From positions 1 through 15,835 of the forward strand of contig NZDC01000030.1 in NCBI GenBank assembly GCA_002689985.1: a stretch of DNA of 15,835 nucleotides. Reading direction: 5' to 3'. Below are positions 1-7,196 of this stretch, piece after piece; position 1 is the stretch's first letter; each line of letters opens with the position of its first letter. The DNA comes from Candidatus Pacearchaeota archaeon. Its GTDB lineage: Archaea > Nanobdellota > Nanobdellia > Pacearchaeales > GW2011-AR1. Both the position numbers and the translations under genes were made by a program. The notes beneath the pieces are model-generated. The model had not been told where the DNA came from. It was given only the letters and a program-made list of their open reading frames with translations, and made no database searches.

Positions 1-554
1 CTGGGTCTCGGCATTACAATAACATCAAATTTCTCTTTAAACTTTTTAGAAATTCTTTTAATATCTCCTTCAAATAACTCAACTTTGCCTTTTAATTTAT
101 TTAATTCTATATTTAATTTAGCATATTTATTTGCTTCACGATTAATTTCATTTGAAATAACTTTTTTTGCTTTTGAATTTTTAGCAATAACAATTGAAAA
201 TGGTGCAACTCCTGCAAACATAACAAGAACATTCTCATTCTTTTTAATTAACGAAGATATCTCTTTTCTTTCATTACTTAATCGAGGAGAAAAATAAGTA
301 TTATCAATATTAAATCTAAAAACACACCCATTTTCCTTATATAAAACTTCTTTTGTTTTTTCACCAGCTATATATCTTGTAGAAATTTTCCTAAGTCTTC
401 CTTTAATTTTTCCATATTTTTCAAGAACAGTTTTAATTGAATTTTGTTCTTTTAGTAATTTATTTGCAAATTTCTTCTTTTCGTTTAATTTAGAATTATC
501 AGAAAAATTTACAATTGCAATATTTCCTAGAACATCAAATGAGCGTTGTTTCAT
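1..554 (-). CDS. trm5: tRNA (guanine37-N1)-methyltransferase Trm5, N-terminal part (cut by window edge)
   Basis: Trm5 uses S-adenosylmethionine to methylate N1 of G37, next to the tRNA anticodon, which prevents frameshifting; in archaea related enzymes also feed wyosine synthesis. The frame is open from an ATG at 554 to the left edge: 184 codons of a family usually about 330-350 residues long, so the C-terminus is missing. Seen: the opening SFDVLGNIAIV typical of the D1/D2 region; the signature YFSPRLSNER (residues 87-96); a SAM-binding loop VLVMFAGVAPFSIVIA (109-124), where the usual GVGPF reads GVAPF; a second motif VISNEINREANKYAKLN (132-148); and VMPRP at the very end, the start of the catalytic-loop region. 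It lies 35 bases downstream of fen1 on the same strand and has its own TATA-like element. Assignment to COG2520/Trm5 is firm; the subtype (Trm5a, b or c) cannot be decided from this fragment. Confidence 0.85.
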   Translation of the reverse strand, partial: MKQRSFDVLGNIAIVNFSDNSKLNEKKKFANKLLKEQNSIKTVLEKYGKIKGRLRKISTRYIAGEKTKEVLYKENGCVFRFNIDNTYFSPRLSNERKEISSLIKKNENVLVMFAGVAPFSIVIAKNSKAKKVISNEINREANKYAKLNIELNKLKGKVELFEGDIKRISKKFKEKFDVIVMPRP

Positions 555-576
555 AAATTAATATAAATAAAATCAT

Positions 577-586
577 AATTTAAATG
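577..586 (-). promoter_or_regulatory. TATA element of trm5
   Basis: CATTTAAATT on the minus strand is centred about 26-27 bases before the trm5 ATG at 554, the spacing expected for a leaderless transcript. It sits in the short fen1-trm5 gap just before the fen1 stop, so trm5 may be transcribed alone as well as by read-through. Confidence 0.45.
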
Positions 587-589
587 TTC

Positions 590-1630
590 TTAAAACCATT
601 TATCTAAATCTTTTTGCTTACTTTTTTCTTCAATATCTTTTAATCTTTCTAATTGTTTATTAATTCTTTCTTCAGAAAAGTTATGTTTAACAACTAAAAT
701 TTCTTTTATTTTTTCTTCATTAATTTTTCCAAACTTAAAATCAATATCAATAACTCCTGGCTTATGAAATAACTCAAATATCTCTTGCCAATTAAACCTA
801 TCTTCTTCTGGAAGACTATGAATTCTTTCTTCAACTTCTTTAAAAATTAAAACAGGTTGTTTAAATTGCTGTACAATTTGTAATGCCTTCTTTTGTCCAA
901 TTCCAGGAACTCCTTTAGGATTATAATCAGTTCCAACAAGAATTCCTAAACAAATTAACTGATCTAAATTTATCTCTAAATGATCTAAAACCTTTTCTAA
1001 ATCAATTAATTCTGATTTTATATCAATCCATCCTGTAAAAGTTTTTCTTCTTTTTGATAAAGTTAAATTCTGAATTAATTTTGGAGCTCCAAATAATAAA
1101 CTATCATAATCTTGGCTAGCACTTGCATAAATATCTCCTTTTACCTTACAAAGATATGCAGCTTCAGCTTCTCCTTCTGAAGGTGCTTGTACTATTGCAA
1201 TTCCCATAGCTTCAAGTAGTTCTTTACTCTCTTTAATCATATAATCTTCAAGTCTAATTAATTGACTGGCATAACGCTTCATACCAATTACATCTCCTTT
1301 TTGTTTTGCTTCTTCATATTTCTCTTTTGCAAGATTTCTTCCTTCTTTTCTTATGATATGGGTTTTTTCTTTAAGTTCTGGAGCTTTCCCATCAAAAACA
1401 TAAATTAATTTTATCCCTTCAGAAAGTAAAGCAATATTTCTATAAAAGATTCCAGAAAGATGGCTTGTAATTCTTTTTTGATTATCCATTAGTGGAGTTC
1501 CATCTAATTGCCTTATTGTTGATAAAAACTGATATAACGTGTTAAATGCATCAACACAAACAGTTTTTCCTTTAAGTTCTGTTAATTCTATTTTCTTTCT
1601 TGGAATAATGTCTTTAATGCTTAATCCCAT
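590..1630 (-). CDS. fen: flap endonuclease 1 (FEN1)
   Basis: FEN1 removes 5' flaps during Okazaki-fragment maturation and long-patch base-excision repair, working on PCNA. The 346-residue protein has normal archaeal length. The N domain starts MGLSIKDIIP and contains VDAFNTLYQFLSTIRQLDG; the metal ligands are recognisable as D27, D80 (YVFDGK), E152 and E154 (EGEAEAAY), D174 and D176 (SQDYD) and D235 (VGTDYN). A helix-hairpin-helix DNA-binding motif GVPGIGQKKAL follows at 240-250. The last residues, QKDLDKWF (339-346), form a canonical PCNA-interacting peptide (Q-x2-L-x2-W-F). All catalytic acids are present, so the enzyme should be active. A TATA element 25 bases before the ATG implies leaderless transcription; trm5 follows on the same strand. 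Confidence 0.96.
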   Translation of the reverse strand: MGLSIKDIIPRKKIELTELKGKTVCVDAFNTLYQFLSTIRQLDGTPLMDNQKRITSHLSGIFYRNIALLSEGIKLIYVFDGKAPELKEKTHIIRKEGRNLAKEKYEEAKQKGDVIGMKRYASQLIRLEDYMIKESKELLEAMGIAIVQAPSEGEAEAAYLCKVKGDIYASASQDYDSLLFGAPKLIQNLTLSKRRKTFTGWIDIKSELIDLEKVLDHLEINLDQLICLGILVGTDYNPKGVPGIGQKKALQIVQQFKQPVLIFKEVEERIHSLPEEDRFNWQEIFELFHKPGVIDIDFKFGKINEEKIKEILVVKHNFSEERINKQLERLKDIEEKSKQKDLDKWF

Positions 1631-1650
1631 GTTTAAATCAGAAATAAGAA

Positions 1651-1660
1651 ATATAAAAAA
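1651..1660 (-). promoter_or_regulatory. TATA element of fen1
   Basis: TTTTTTATAT on the minus strand is centred about 25 bases before the fen1 ATG at 1630 and fits a leaderless start. Confidence 0.5.
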
Positions 1661-1722
1661 TTATCTGAAAAGGTCTGATTGAGTACTTTTCCTTATAATT
1701 TTTTCAATTTTAACAAAATGAT

Positions 1723-2064
1723 CTAATGTACTTTTTTCTTTTTAGGATATTCTATAGAAACAGCTTGAACTTCGTTATCAGAAGGCCCCCTTGCTCTAAT
1801 TCTTCTAGGACTTATAGATTTCTCAAGAAGACCTATAGCATTTTGCATTCCCTCTCTATACGCTTCCTGAACATCCTCTTTATCATAATTGGCTTGAGTT
1901 TTATGAGAAAAATCAGAAAAAAGATAAGATATTCTTATATCCACCCCTCCAGTATAATTATTAGTATAATCACATTTAATATTCCCAAATAAATTATCTC
2001 CTTCCCTTTTGACTTTCTCTTTTATTACTTTTGTAAATTCTTTTAAATTATTTATTGATTTCAT
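1723..2064 (-). CDS. small protein of unknown function, 113 residues
   Basis: I do not recognise this family. The protein is hydrophilic: a lysine/glutamate-rich N-terminal helix (about residues 1-22), a central part predicted as strands (KCDYTNNYTGGVDIRISYLF, 30-49), a helical stretch rich in E, D and Q (61-82) and a basic tail with RRIRARGPSDNEV and a final KKKKVH. There is no signal peptide, membrane segment or cysteine pair (a single Cys31). Codon use resembles its neighbours, and the opposite-strand frame looks like a shadow. Upstream lie a strong TATATAAA about 40 bases from the ATG and a weak SD-like AAAGGT, so this gene probably has a short leader of about 14 bases, unlike its neighbours. 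It is divergent from polB and 92 bases upstream of fen1. The basic tail could bind nucleic acid, but that is only a guess. Confidence 0.7.
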   Translation of the reverse strand: MKSINNLKEFTKVIKEKVKREGDNLFGNIKCDYTNNYTGGVDIRISYLFSDFSHKTQANYDKEDVQEAYREGMQNAIGLLEKSISPRRIRARGPSDNEVQAVSIEYPKKKKVH

Positions 2065-2099
2065 TTTAAATTACCTTTAATGTCACCACTAAATAAGAG

Positions 2100-2107
2100 T
2101 ATATAAA
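2100..2107 (-). promoter_or_regulatory. TATA element of the 113-residue gene
   Basis: TTTATATA on the minus strand is centred about 40 bases before the ATG at 2064. Initiation near 2078 would leave a leader of about 14 bases that includes AAAGGT, a weak SD. Confidence 0.45.
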
Positions 2108-2145
2108 CCTTACTATATCCTCTTTTTAATATAATCAAGCTTAAT

Positions 2146-2153
2146 TTTAAATA
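2146..2153 (+). promoter_or_regulatory. TATA element of the polB operon
   Basis: TTTAAATA is centred about 25 bases before the polB ATG at 2175, consistent with a leaderless mRNA for the first gene of the operon. Confidence 0.5.
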
Positions 2154-2174
2154 ACTACAATATTCTCTAATATT

Positions 2175-4646
2175 ATGAAAACAGACTTTATCCCAGTAGA
2201 TTATGATTATTTTGATTTTAAAGGAAGAAATTATATAAAAATCATAGGAAGAGATAGTAAAAGTAAAAGAATTTGTGTAATTGATTCTTGTCCCATCTAC
2301 TTTTGGGCAATTTTAAAGGATAAAATAAAACAAGAAAAGATAAAAAACATTATTAAGAAAATAGAAAAGATAAAATTAGATGTAAAAGGTAGATATACAA
2401 AAGTTGAGAAGGTAGAAATACATGAAAAAAATTTCTTAGGAAGAAAAGTAAAAGCTCTAAAAATATTTGCAACAAATTATAAAGATTTACATGATATAGC
2501 TGATAAATTAGGTATGCCTGAAATAGAAAAAAGAAGAGGATATGATATTGGTTTTATAACTCATTATATAATTGAAAAAAAGATTAATCCCTTATGTTCT
2601 TATGAAATATCTGGAGAAGTCTTAAATAATTCGCAAGATTTTGGAGGAATTGATATGTCCTTAGACGTTGATATCTGTATAAAACTTGAATCTTCTAAAA
2701 AAATAGATAATAAAAAATTTACACCATCAATTCTTAGTTATGATATAGAAACAGATGAATTAAAATTAGGAGAAGGTGAAATTTTAATGATCTCTCTTGT
2801 ATCAGAAAATTTTAAAAAAGTAATAACTTGGAAAAAAACAAAAGAAAAAAAACCCACATATGTTGAATATGTAAAAGATGAATCAGAATTAATAGAAAAA
2901 TTTATAGAATATGTAAAAAAAATATCTCCTGATTTTCTAGTAGGATATTTTTCAGATGGATTTGATTTGCCATATATAAAAGCAAGAGCTGAAAAATTTA
3001 ATATTAAATTGTCTCTTGGACTCGACAATAGTCAACCAGTTTTTTCTAGAGGAATAAATTTAACAGGAAAAATAAAAGGAATAGTTCATGTAGATTTATT
3101 AAAATTCATAAGAACTGCATATGCTCAATATATGAAATCTGAAACTTTATCTCTAAATGAAGTCTCAAAAGAATTCCTAGGAGATACAAAAAAAGATTTT
3201 AAAATAAAACATTCATCAGAAATTAAATCTCAAGATTGGAATGAATATTATGAATATAATTTACATGATTCTGTTTTAACAATAAATTTATTTAAAAAAT
3301 TTTGGCCAGATATTTTAGAATTTACAAAGACAATACAAGAACCAGTATATGACGTTACTCGTTTTGGACTTTCAAAATATACTGAGTCATATATTCTACA
3401 TAACTTAGAAAAATTTAATGAAATTCCTGAAAAAAGACCAACTTATAATGAGATTTCATTTAGAAAAGGTATAGGGGGATCAAAAGGAGCATTTGTTTAT
3501 GAACCAAATCCAGGTCTTTATAAAAAAATTGCAATGTTTGATTTTACATCAATGCATACAAGTATAATTCTCTCACACAATCTTTCAAAAGGAACACTTC
3601 TTGAAAAAAAAGAAAAAGATTCATATGAATCTCCTGAAATTGATATTAAAGGAGAAAAGATAAGATATTATTTTTCAAAAGAAAAAGGATTTTTCCCTGA
3701 ACTTTTAAAAGAGATATTTAAATTAAGAAAAAAATTTAAATTAGAATATAAAAAAAATCCAGATGTTGTGACTTATGCTAGAAGTAATGCCTTTAAAGTT
3801 TTATCAGCCTCAGCTCATGGATATTTAGCTTTTTTTGGAGCAAGATATTATTCACATGAAGCTTCTGCATCTGTTCTTGCATTTGTTAGAAAATATAATC
3901 AAGATATTATTAAAAAAGTTGGAAGTGCAGGATATAAAGTTATCTTTGGAGATACTGATTCTGTTGGTTTTACATTAAATAATAAATCAGAAAAAGATGT
4001 ACTAAATCTATTGAAAAAACTAAATAAAGAACTTCCAGAATTTATGGAATTAGAATTAGAAGATTTTTATAAAAGAGGTATCTGGGTTACAACACGATCT
4101 GGAACAACTGGTGCAAAAAAGAAATATGCATTAATTGATAAAAATAATAAAATAAAAATACGTGGTTTTGAAACAGTAAGAAGAGACTGGTGTAAACTTG
4201 CAAGACAAATACAAAATAATATTATAAAACAAATACTTGAAAATGGAAATGAAGAAGAATCACTTGATTATTTCAAAGAAATTATTAAAAAAATAAAAAA
4301 AAGAGATATAAATAAAGAAGATTTAATTATTAGAACACAACTTAAAAAACCTTTATCTGAATATAAATCAATAACCCCTCATGTAATTGCTGCAAAAAAA
4401 ATGCAAGAAAAGAAAATTCCAATAAGTCAAGGAAATTTAGTTGAATATTATATTGCAGAAACAAGAGAAACTAAAAAACTCGTAAGAGATAAGGTAAAAC
4501 TTCCAGGTGAAAAAGGAGAATACAATATAAAATATTATCTAGAAAACCAAATTCTTCCTGCAGTTGAAAATATTTTTCAGGTTTTTGATGTGAATATAAA
4601 AGAAATTATTGATGGAAAAAAACAAACAACTTTAGGTGATTTTTAA
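2175..4646 (+). CDS. polB: family B DNA polymerase with 3'-5' exonuclease
   Basis: Replicative/repair DNA polymerase of 823 residues. The N-terminal domain is followed by an intact proofreading domain: Exo I SYDIETDE (D190, E192), Exo II VGYFSDGFDLPY (D264) and Exo III YNLHD (Y361, D365). The palm has motif A DFTSMHTSII (D456-I465), motif B around K541 to Y550, motif C FGDTDS (D593, D595), then GAKKKYALID (646-655) and RGFETVRRDW (663-672). The C-terminus QTTLGDF (817-823) looks like a PCNA-interacting peptide. The odd points are in the nucleotide-binding site: motif A normally reads SLYPSI and here reads SMHTSI, so the steric-gate tyrosine is His461; motif B normally reads ANS(F/Y)YGY and here reads SASAHGY, so the conserved Asn and Tyr are Ala545 and His548. 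The catalytic aspartates are intact, so I infer an active but divergent polymerase. Its stop is one base before the next gene's ATG. Confidence 0.95.
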   Translation: MKTDFIPVDYDYFDFKGRNYIKIIGRDSKSKRICVIDSCPIYFWAILKDKIKQEKIKNIIKKIEKIKLDVKGRYTKVEKVEIHEKNFLGRKVKALKIFATNYKDLHDIADKLGMPEIEKRRGYDIGFITHYIIEKKINPLCSYEISGEVLNNSQDFGGIDMSLDVDICIKLESSKKIDNKKFTPSILSYDIETDELKLGEGEILMISLVSENFKKVITWKKTKEKKPTYVEYVKDESELIEKFIEYVKKISPDFLVGYFSDGFDLPYIKARAEKFNIKLSLGLDNSQPVFSRGINLTGKIKGIVHVDLLKFIRTAYAQYMKSETLSLNEVSKEFLGDTKKDFKIKHSSEIKSQDWNEYYEYNLHDSVLTINLFKKFWPDILEFTKTIQEPVYDVTRFGLSKYTESYILHNLEKFNEIPEKRPTYNEISFRKGIGGSKGAFVYEPNPGLYKKIAMFDFTSMHTSIILSHNLSKGTLLEKKEKDSYESPEIDIKGEKIRYYFSKEKGFFPELLKEIFKLRKKFKLEYKKNPDVVTYARSNAFKVLSASAHGYLAFFGARYYSHEASASVLAFVRKYNQDIIKKVGSAGYKVIFGDTDSVGFTLNNKSEKDVLNLLKKLNKELPEFMELELEDFYKRGIWVTTRSGTTGAKKKYALIDKNNKIKIRGFETVRRDWCKLARQIQNNIIKQILENGNEEESLDYFKEIIKKIKKRDINKEDLIIRTQLKKPLSEYKSITPHVIAAKKMQEKKIPISQGNLVEYYIAETRETKKLVRDKVKLPGEKGEYNIKYYLENQILPAVENIFQVFDVNIKEIIDGKKQTTLGDF
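4635..4640 (+). promoter_or_regulatory. SD-like site that sets the methyltransferase start
   Basis: GGTGAT, complementary to the 16S rRNA tail, lies inside the last polB codons with 7 bases before ATG 4648. It argues for that ATG rather than the in-frame GTG at 4636, which lies within the site itself. Confidence 0.5.
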
Positions 4647-4647
4647 A

Positions 4648-5604
4648 ATGAGAAAAATTCCTGAAGCAAAACCATTATTTATTGAAAGGATGAAATCACT
4701 TCTTGGAAATGATTTTAATAATTATATGGAAATTTTAAAATCTGAACCAGTAAGATCAATAAGAACAAATACTCTAAAAATAACTCCTGAAAAATTAAAA
4801 GAGAAACTAAAAAATAAAAGTTGGATTATAAAACAACCATTTAAAGAATATCCTGAAATTATGATTGTAGAAAATAATCTTGAACCAGGAGAATTAGGAA
4901 GAGCACTAGAACACTTACTTGGATATTATTATATTCAAGAACTTGCAAGTATGTTACCAATAATTGCATTAAAACCAAAACCCGATGAAACTATCCTAGA
5001 TTTATGTTCTTCTCCAGGAAGCAAAACAACTCAAATGGCCTCATTTATGAATAATTCTGGAACAATTGTTGCAAATGAAGTAAGTTTAGGAAGAATAAAA
5101 ATATTAGCGTCAAACTTAGAAAGATGTGGAGTAACAAATACTATTATTACAAAAAAAGATGGTGTAGTTCTTTGTAAAAAATTGAAAAAAGAAAATTTTC
5201 AATTTGACAAGATTCTTGTTGATGCTCCTTGTTCGGGGGAAGGAACTTTAAGAAGTACGTTAAAAACATATTTAATGTGGAATATAAAAACAGTAAAATC
5301 TGTTTCAAGAATACAAAAAAACTTATTGTCTTCTGCCTTAGATATCTTGAAACCAAATGGAGAATTAATCTATAGCACCTGTACTCATTCTCCAGAAGAA
5401 AATGAAGAAGTTATTGATTTTATAATGAAAAAATTTAATGATATAAAAATAGAAAAAATTTCTTTACCAGTAAAATCTAGAGAAGGAATAACTAAATGGC
5501 AAGATAAGGAATATTTAGAAGAAATTAAATATGCTTGTAGAATTTATCCTCAAGACAATAATACAGAAGGATTTTTTTTAGTAAAAATCAAAAAATTAAA
5601 ATGA
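4648..5604 (+). CDS. NOL1/NOP2/Sun-family RNA cytosine-C5 methyltransferase
   Basis: Transfers a methyl group from SAM to C5 of a cytosine in tRNA or rRNA (COG0144; archaeal relatives include the TrmI4/NSUN6-type enzymes). From ATG 4648 the protein has 318 residues. It shows the SAM loop DLCSSPGSKTTQM (118-130), the acidic motif NEVSLGRIKIL (143-153), motif IV VDAPCSGEGT (191-200, Cys195 for product release) and motif VI STCTHSPEENEEV (243-255, Cys245 as the nucleophile), so both cysteines are present. The upstream helical part (1-110) is the usual N1/RRM-like region. I prefer ATG 4648 to GTG 4636 because of the SD spacing and the one-base gap after polB. The gene overlaps the following PUA-like gene by ATGA, which suggests that the two products work together. 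The target base cannot be told from sequence. Confidence 0.92.
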   Translation: MRKIPEAKPLFIERMKSLLGNDFNNYMEILKSEPVRSIRTNTLKITPEKLKEKLKNKSWIIKQPFKEYPEIMIVENNLEPGELGRALEHLLGYYYIQELASMLPIIALKPKPDETILDLCSSPGSKTTQMASFMNNSGTIVANEVSLGRIKILASNLERCGVTNTIITKKDGVVLCKKLKKENFQFDKILVDAPCSGEGTLRSTLKTYLMWNIKTVKSVSRIQKNLLSSALDILKPNGELIYSTCTHSPEENEEVIDFIMKKFNDIKIEKISLPVKSREGITKWQDKEYLEEIKYACRIYPQDNNTEGFFLVKIKKLK

Positions 5605-6059
5605 ATCAATTAAAAATATTAAATAAAAACGAGAAACAAGAAATACTTAATAAATTAAATAAACAATTTGGAATAAATAATATTCCAGGAATAATTGTTA
5701 AAAGAGGAGAAGAAAAATTATTTTTATTTTCTGGGAATTTTAATGAGAAACAAATAAAAAATTTAGAAAGAACTGTTCCTATTGAAGGAGTTGGAGTTTA
5801 TTTTGCAAAATTAGTAAAAGAAGAGATAAGATTGAGTATAGAAGGAACACAAATATTAAAAGATCAAATAAATCAGAACATTTTTGAATTAAATCAAGAA
5901 CAAACAAATCAATGGATGAAAGGTCAAGAATTAAATATTAAAACAGGGAAAAAAGGATTTGTAGTTATGAAATATAAAGATAATTTTTTAGGATGTGGCA
6001 AAGCATCAATTGAAAAAATAACAAACTTTATTCCAAAATCAAGAAGACTTAAAAATTAA
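5601..6059 (+). CDS. PUA-like RNA-binding protein (COG3270-like, RsmF C-terminal type)
   Basis: A 152-residue protein whose C-terminal half matches the PUA-like domain found at the C-terminus of bacterial RsmF-type methyltransferases. Key pattern: WMKGQELNI (105-113), then GFVVMKYKDNFLGCGKAS (119-136), then NFIPKSRRL (142-150), corresponding to the family's conserved lGxGK...N.iPK.lR. The N-terminal half holds an alpha/beta region including GVGVYFAKLVKEEIRLS. There is no methyltransferase motif in it. Its ATG overlaps the stop of the preceding methyltransferase (ATGA), so translation is probably coupled. I infer that it supplies RNA recognition to that enzyme in trans, the two halves being separate genes here rather than one fusion. 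The family assignment rests on pattern recognition; partner and target are inferred. Confidence 0.75.
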   Translation: MNQLKILNKNEKQEILNKLNKQFGINNIPGIIVKRGEEKLFLFSGNFNEKQIKNLERTVPIEGVGVYFAKLVKEEIRLSIEGTQILKDQINQNIFELNQEQTNQWMKGQELNIKTGKKGFVVMKYKDNFLGCGKASIEKITNFIPKSRRLKN

Positions 6060-6258
6060 TCTTTTCTAGAGTATTTTTTTCCAAATTTATTAGTAGGCAT
6101 ATAATTAAAGCCATATTCAATTGGATTGGTAAGGTATATAGCTTTTTCATCCCAAGAAGAAATGGTTCGCCCATTTTTCCAACATGATCATTAACCAATT
6201 TTGCAAAGCTATATTCTCCTAAAAAAATTCCAATAAGTTTTTCACATAGATGCTTCAT
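6056..6258 (-). pseudogene. small protein gene interrupted by a one-base frameshift (67 residues if restored)
   Basis: The frame from ATG 6258 reads MKHLCEKLIGIFLG... to GGA AAA ATG at about 6174-6181, then continues as an implausible hydrophobic stretch to 6049. Adding one A to the A5 run (6174-6178), or slipping back one base on A-AAA, moves reading into a natural-looking hydrophilic tail: GRTISSWDEKAIYLTNP, then IEYGFNYMPTNKFGKKYSRKD, ending at 6056-6058. The restored protein has 67 residues and no family I recognise. It has an SD-like GGTGA 10 bases before the ATG and a TATA element 26 bases upstream, shared with the divergent aminopeptidase gene. Its end overlaps the convergent PUA gene by a few bases. 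Read as an intact 69-residue frame it is much less convincing. A sequencing or assembly error in a homopolymer is the simplest cause; true decay or recoding are the alternatives. Confidence 0.55.
6074..6080 (+). terminator. oligo-T terminator candidate after the polB operon
   Basis: Seven T residues lie 15 bases after the last stop of the polB-methyltransferase-PUA operon. Archaeal RNA polymerase stops at such U-tracts. It lies inside the convergent small gene, so it is a candidate only. Confidence 0.3.
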
Positions 6259-6280
6259 AAATTTTAATTCACCAAATACT

Positions 6281-6288
6281 ATTTAAAC
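6281..6288. promoter_or_regulatory. shared palindromic TATA element between two divergent genes
   Basis: ATTTAAAC with a palindromic TTTAAA core (6282-6287) is centred about 25 bases before the plus-strand ATG at 6309 and about 26 before the minus-strand ATG at 6258. No other good TATA element lies between the two genes. Confidence 0.5.
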
Positions 6289-6308
6289 ATTATTATAATT
6301 TAAAATTC

Positions 6309-7184
6309 ATGAACAAAGATAAAATAATCAAAGCAGGAGAAATTGCAAAAGAAGTAAAGAAATATGCAAAATCAATTATAAAAAAAGACATGCTTTTACT
6401 TGAAATTGCAGAATTAATAGAAGGAAAAATAAAAGAACTTGGAGGAGAAATTGCTTTTCCAGTTAATTTAAGTATAAATGATGTTGCAGCGCATTATACT
6501 CCTAATCACAATGATGAAACTAAAGCGAATGGACTTTTAAAAATTGATATAGGAATTCATGTTGATGGATGGATTGCTGATACTGCTTTTTCATTAGATT
6601 TAGAAAATAATGAAGAAAATAAAAAATTAATTGAGGCTTCTTTAAAGGCATTAAACAATGCAACAAAAATTATAAAAGAAAATACTCCTCTTAATGAAAT
6701 TGGAAAAACAATACAAGAAACAATAGAGTCATTTGGTTTTACTCCAATAATTAATTTATCAGGACATTCTCTAGAACAATATGATTTGCATGCAGGAATA
6801 ACAATTCCAAATATTGATAATAAACAAGATACACAAATAAAACAAGGACTTTATGCAATAGAACCATTTGCAACATCAGGTAATGGAAAAGTCTATGATG
6901 GAAAGCCTTCTGGAATTTATCGATTAATTAACAATAAAAATATCAGAAGTCCAATTGCAAGAGAAACATTAAAATTAATTGAAAAAAAATATAATAAATT
7001 ACCCTTTTGTTCTAGATGGATTGTAAAAGAATTGGGAACAAAGGCATTAATAGGACTAAAACAATTAGAAGAAAATGGAAACTTGCATAATTATGCTCAA
7101 TTAATAGAATCATCACATAGAAAAGTTAGTCAAGCAGAAAATACTTTTTTAATTGAAAAAGAAAAAATTATTACAACTGAATAA
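6309..7184 (+). CDS. map: methionine aminopeptidase, type II (archaeal)
   Basis: Cytoplasmic metalloprotease that removes the initiator methionine from nascent proteins. The 291-residue length matches archaeal type II enzymes. The substrate and metal site is complete: H62 (AAHYTPN), D80 and D91 (KIDIGIHVDGWIADTAFSLD, 78-97), H153 (SGHSLEQYDLHAG), E185 (YAIEPFAT) and E277 (AENTFLIEKE). The region 205-270 is the helical type II insert. The C-terminus normally carries a final Y; here it ends IITTE. The ATG at 6309 is supported by the TATA element 25 bases upstream (leaderless). It is a stand-alone gene, divergent from the frameshifted small gene and convergent with the cysteine-rich gene, whose stop lies 12 bases away. 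Confidence 0.96.
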   Translation: MNKDKIIKAGEIAKEVKKYAKSIIKKDMLLLEIAELIEGKIKELGGEIAFPVNLSINDVAAHYTPNHNDETKANGLLKIDIGIHVDGWIADTAFSLDLENNEENKKLIEASLKALNNATKIIKENTPLNEIGKTIQETIESFGFTPIINLSGHSLEQYDLHAGITIPNIDNKQDTQIKQGLYAIEPFATSGNGKVYDGKPSGIYRLINNKNIRSPIARETLKLIEKKYNKLPFCSRWIVKELGTKALIGLKQLEENGNLHNYAQLIESSHRKVSQAENTFLIEKEKIITTE

Positions 7185-7196
7185 AATTATTATCTT

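Noticed and set aside
85..297. Open frame on the plus strand inside trm5
   Set aside because: It is the antisense shadow of a clear Trm5 coding frame; Phe/Ile-rich composition is typical of reversed Lys/Glu-rich coding.
4636..4647. GTG start giving four extra residues to the methyltransferase
   Set aside because: The GTG lies inside the SD-like GGTGAT and inside polB; ATG 4648 has proper spacing.
6049..6258. Intact 69-residue protein as read
   Set aside because: Its second half looks frame-shifted; the -1 frame gives a far more natural tail that ends at 6056.
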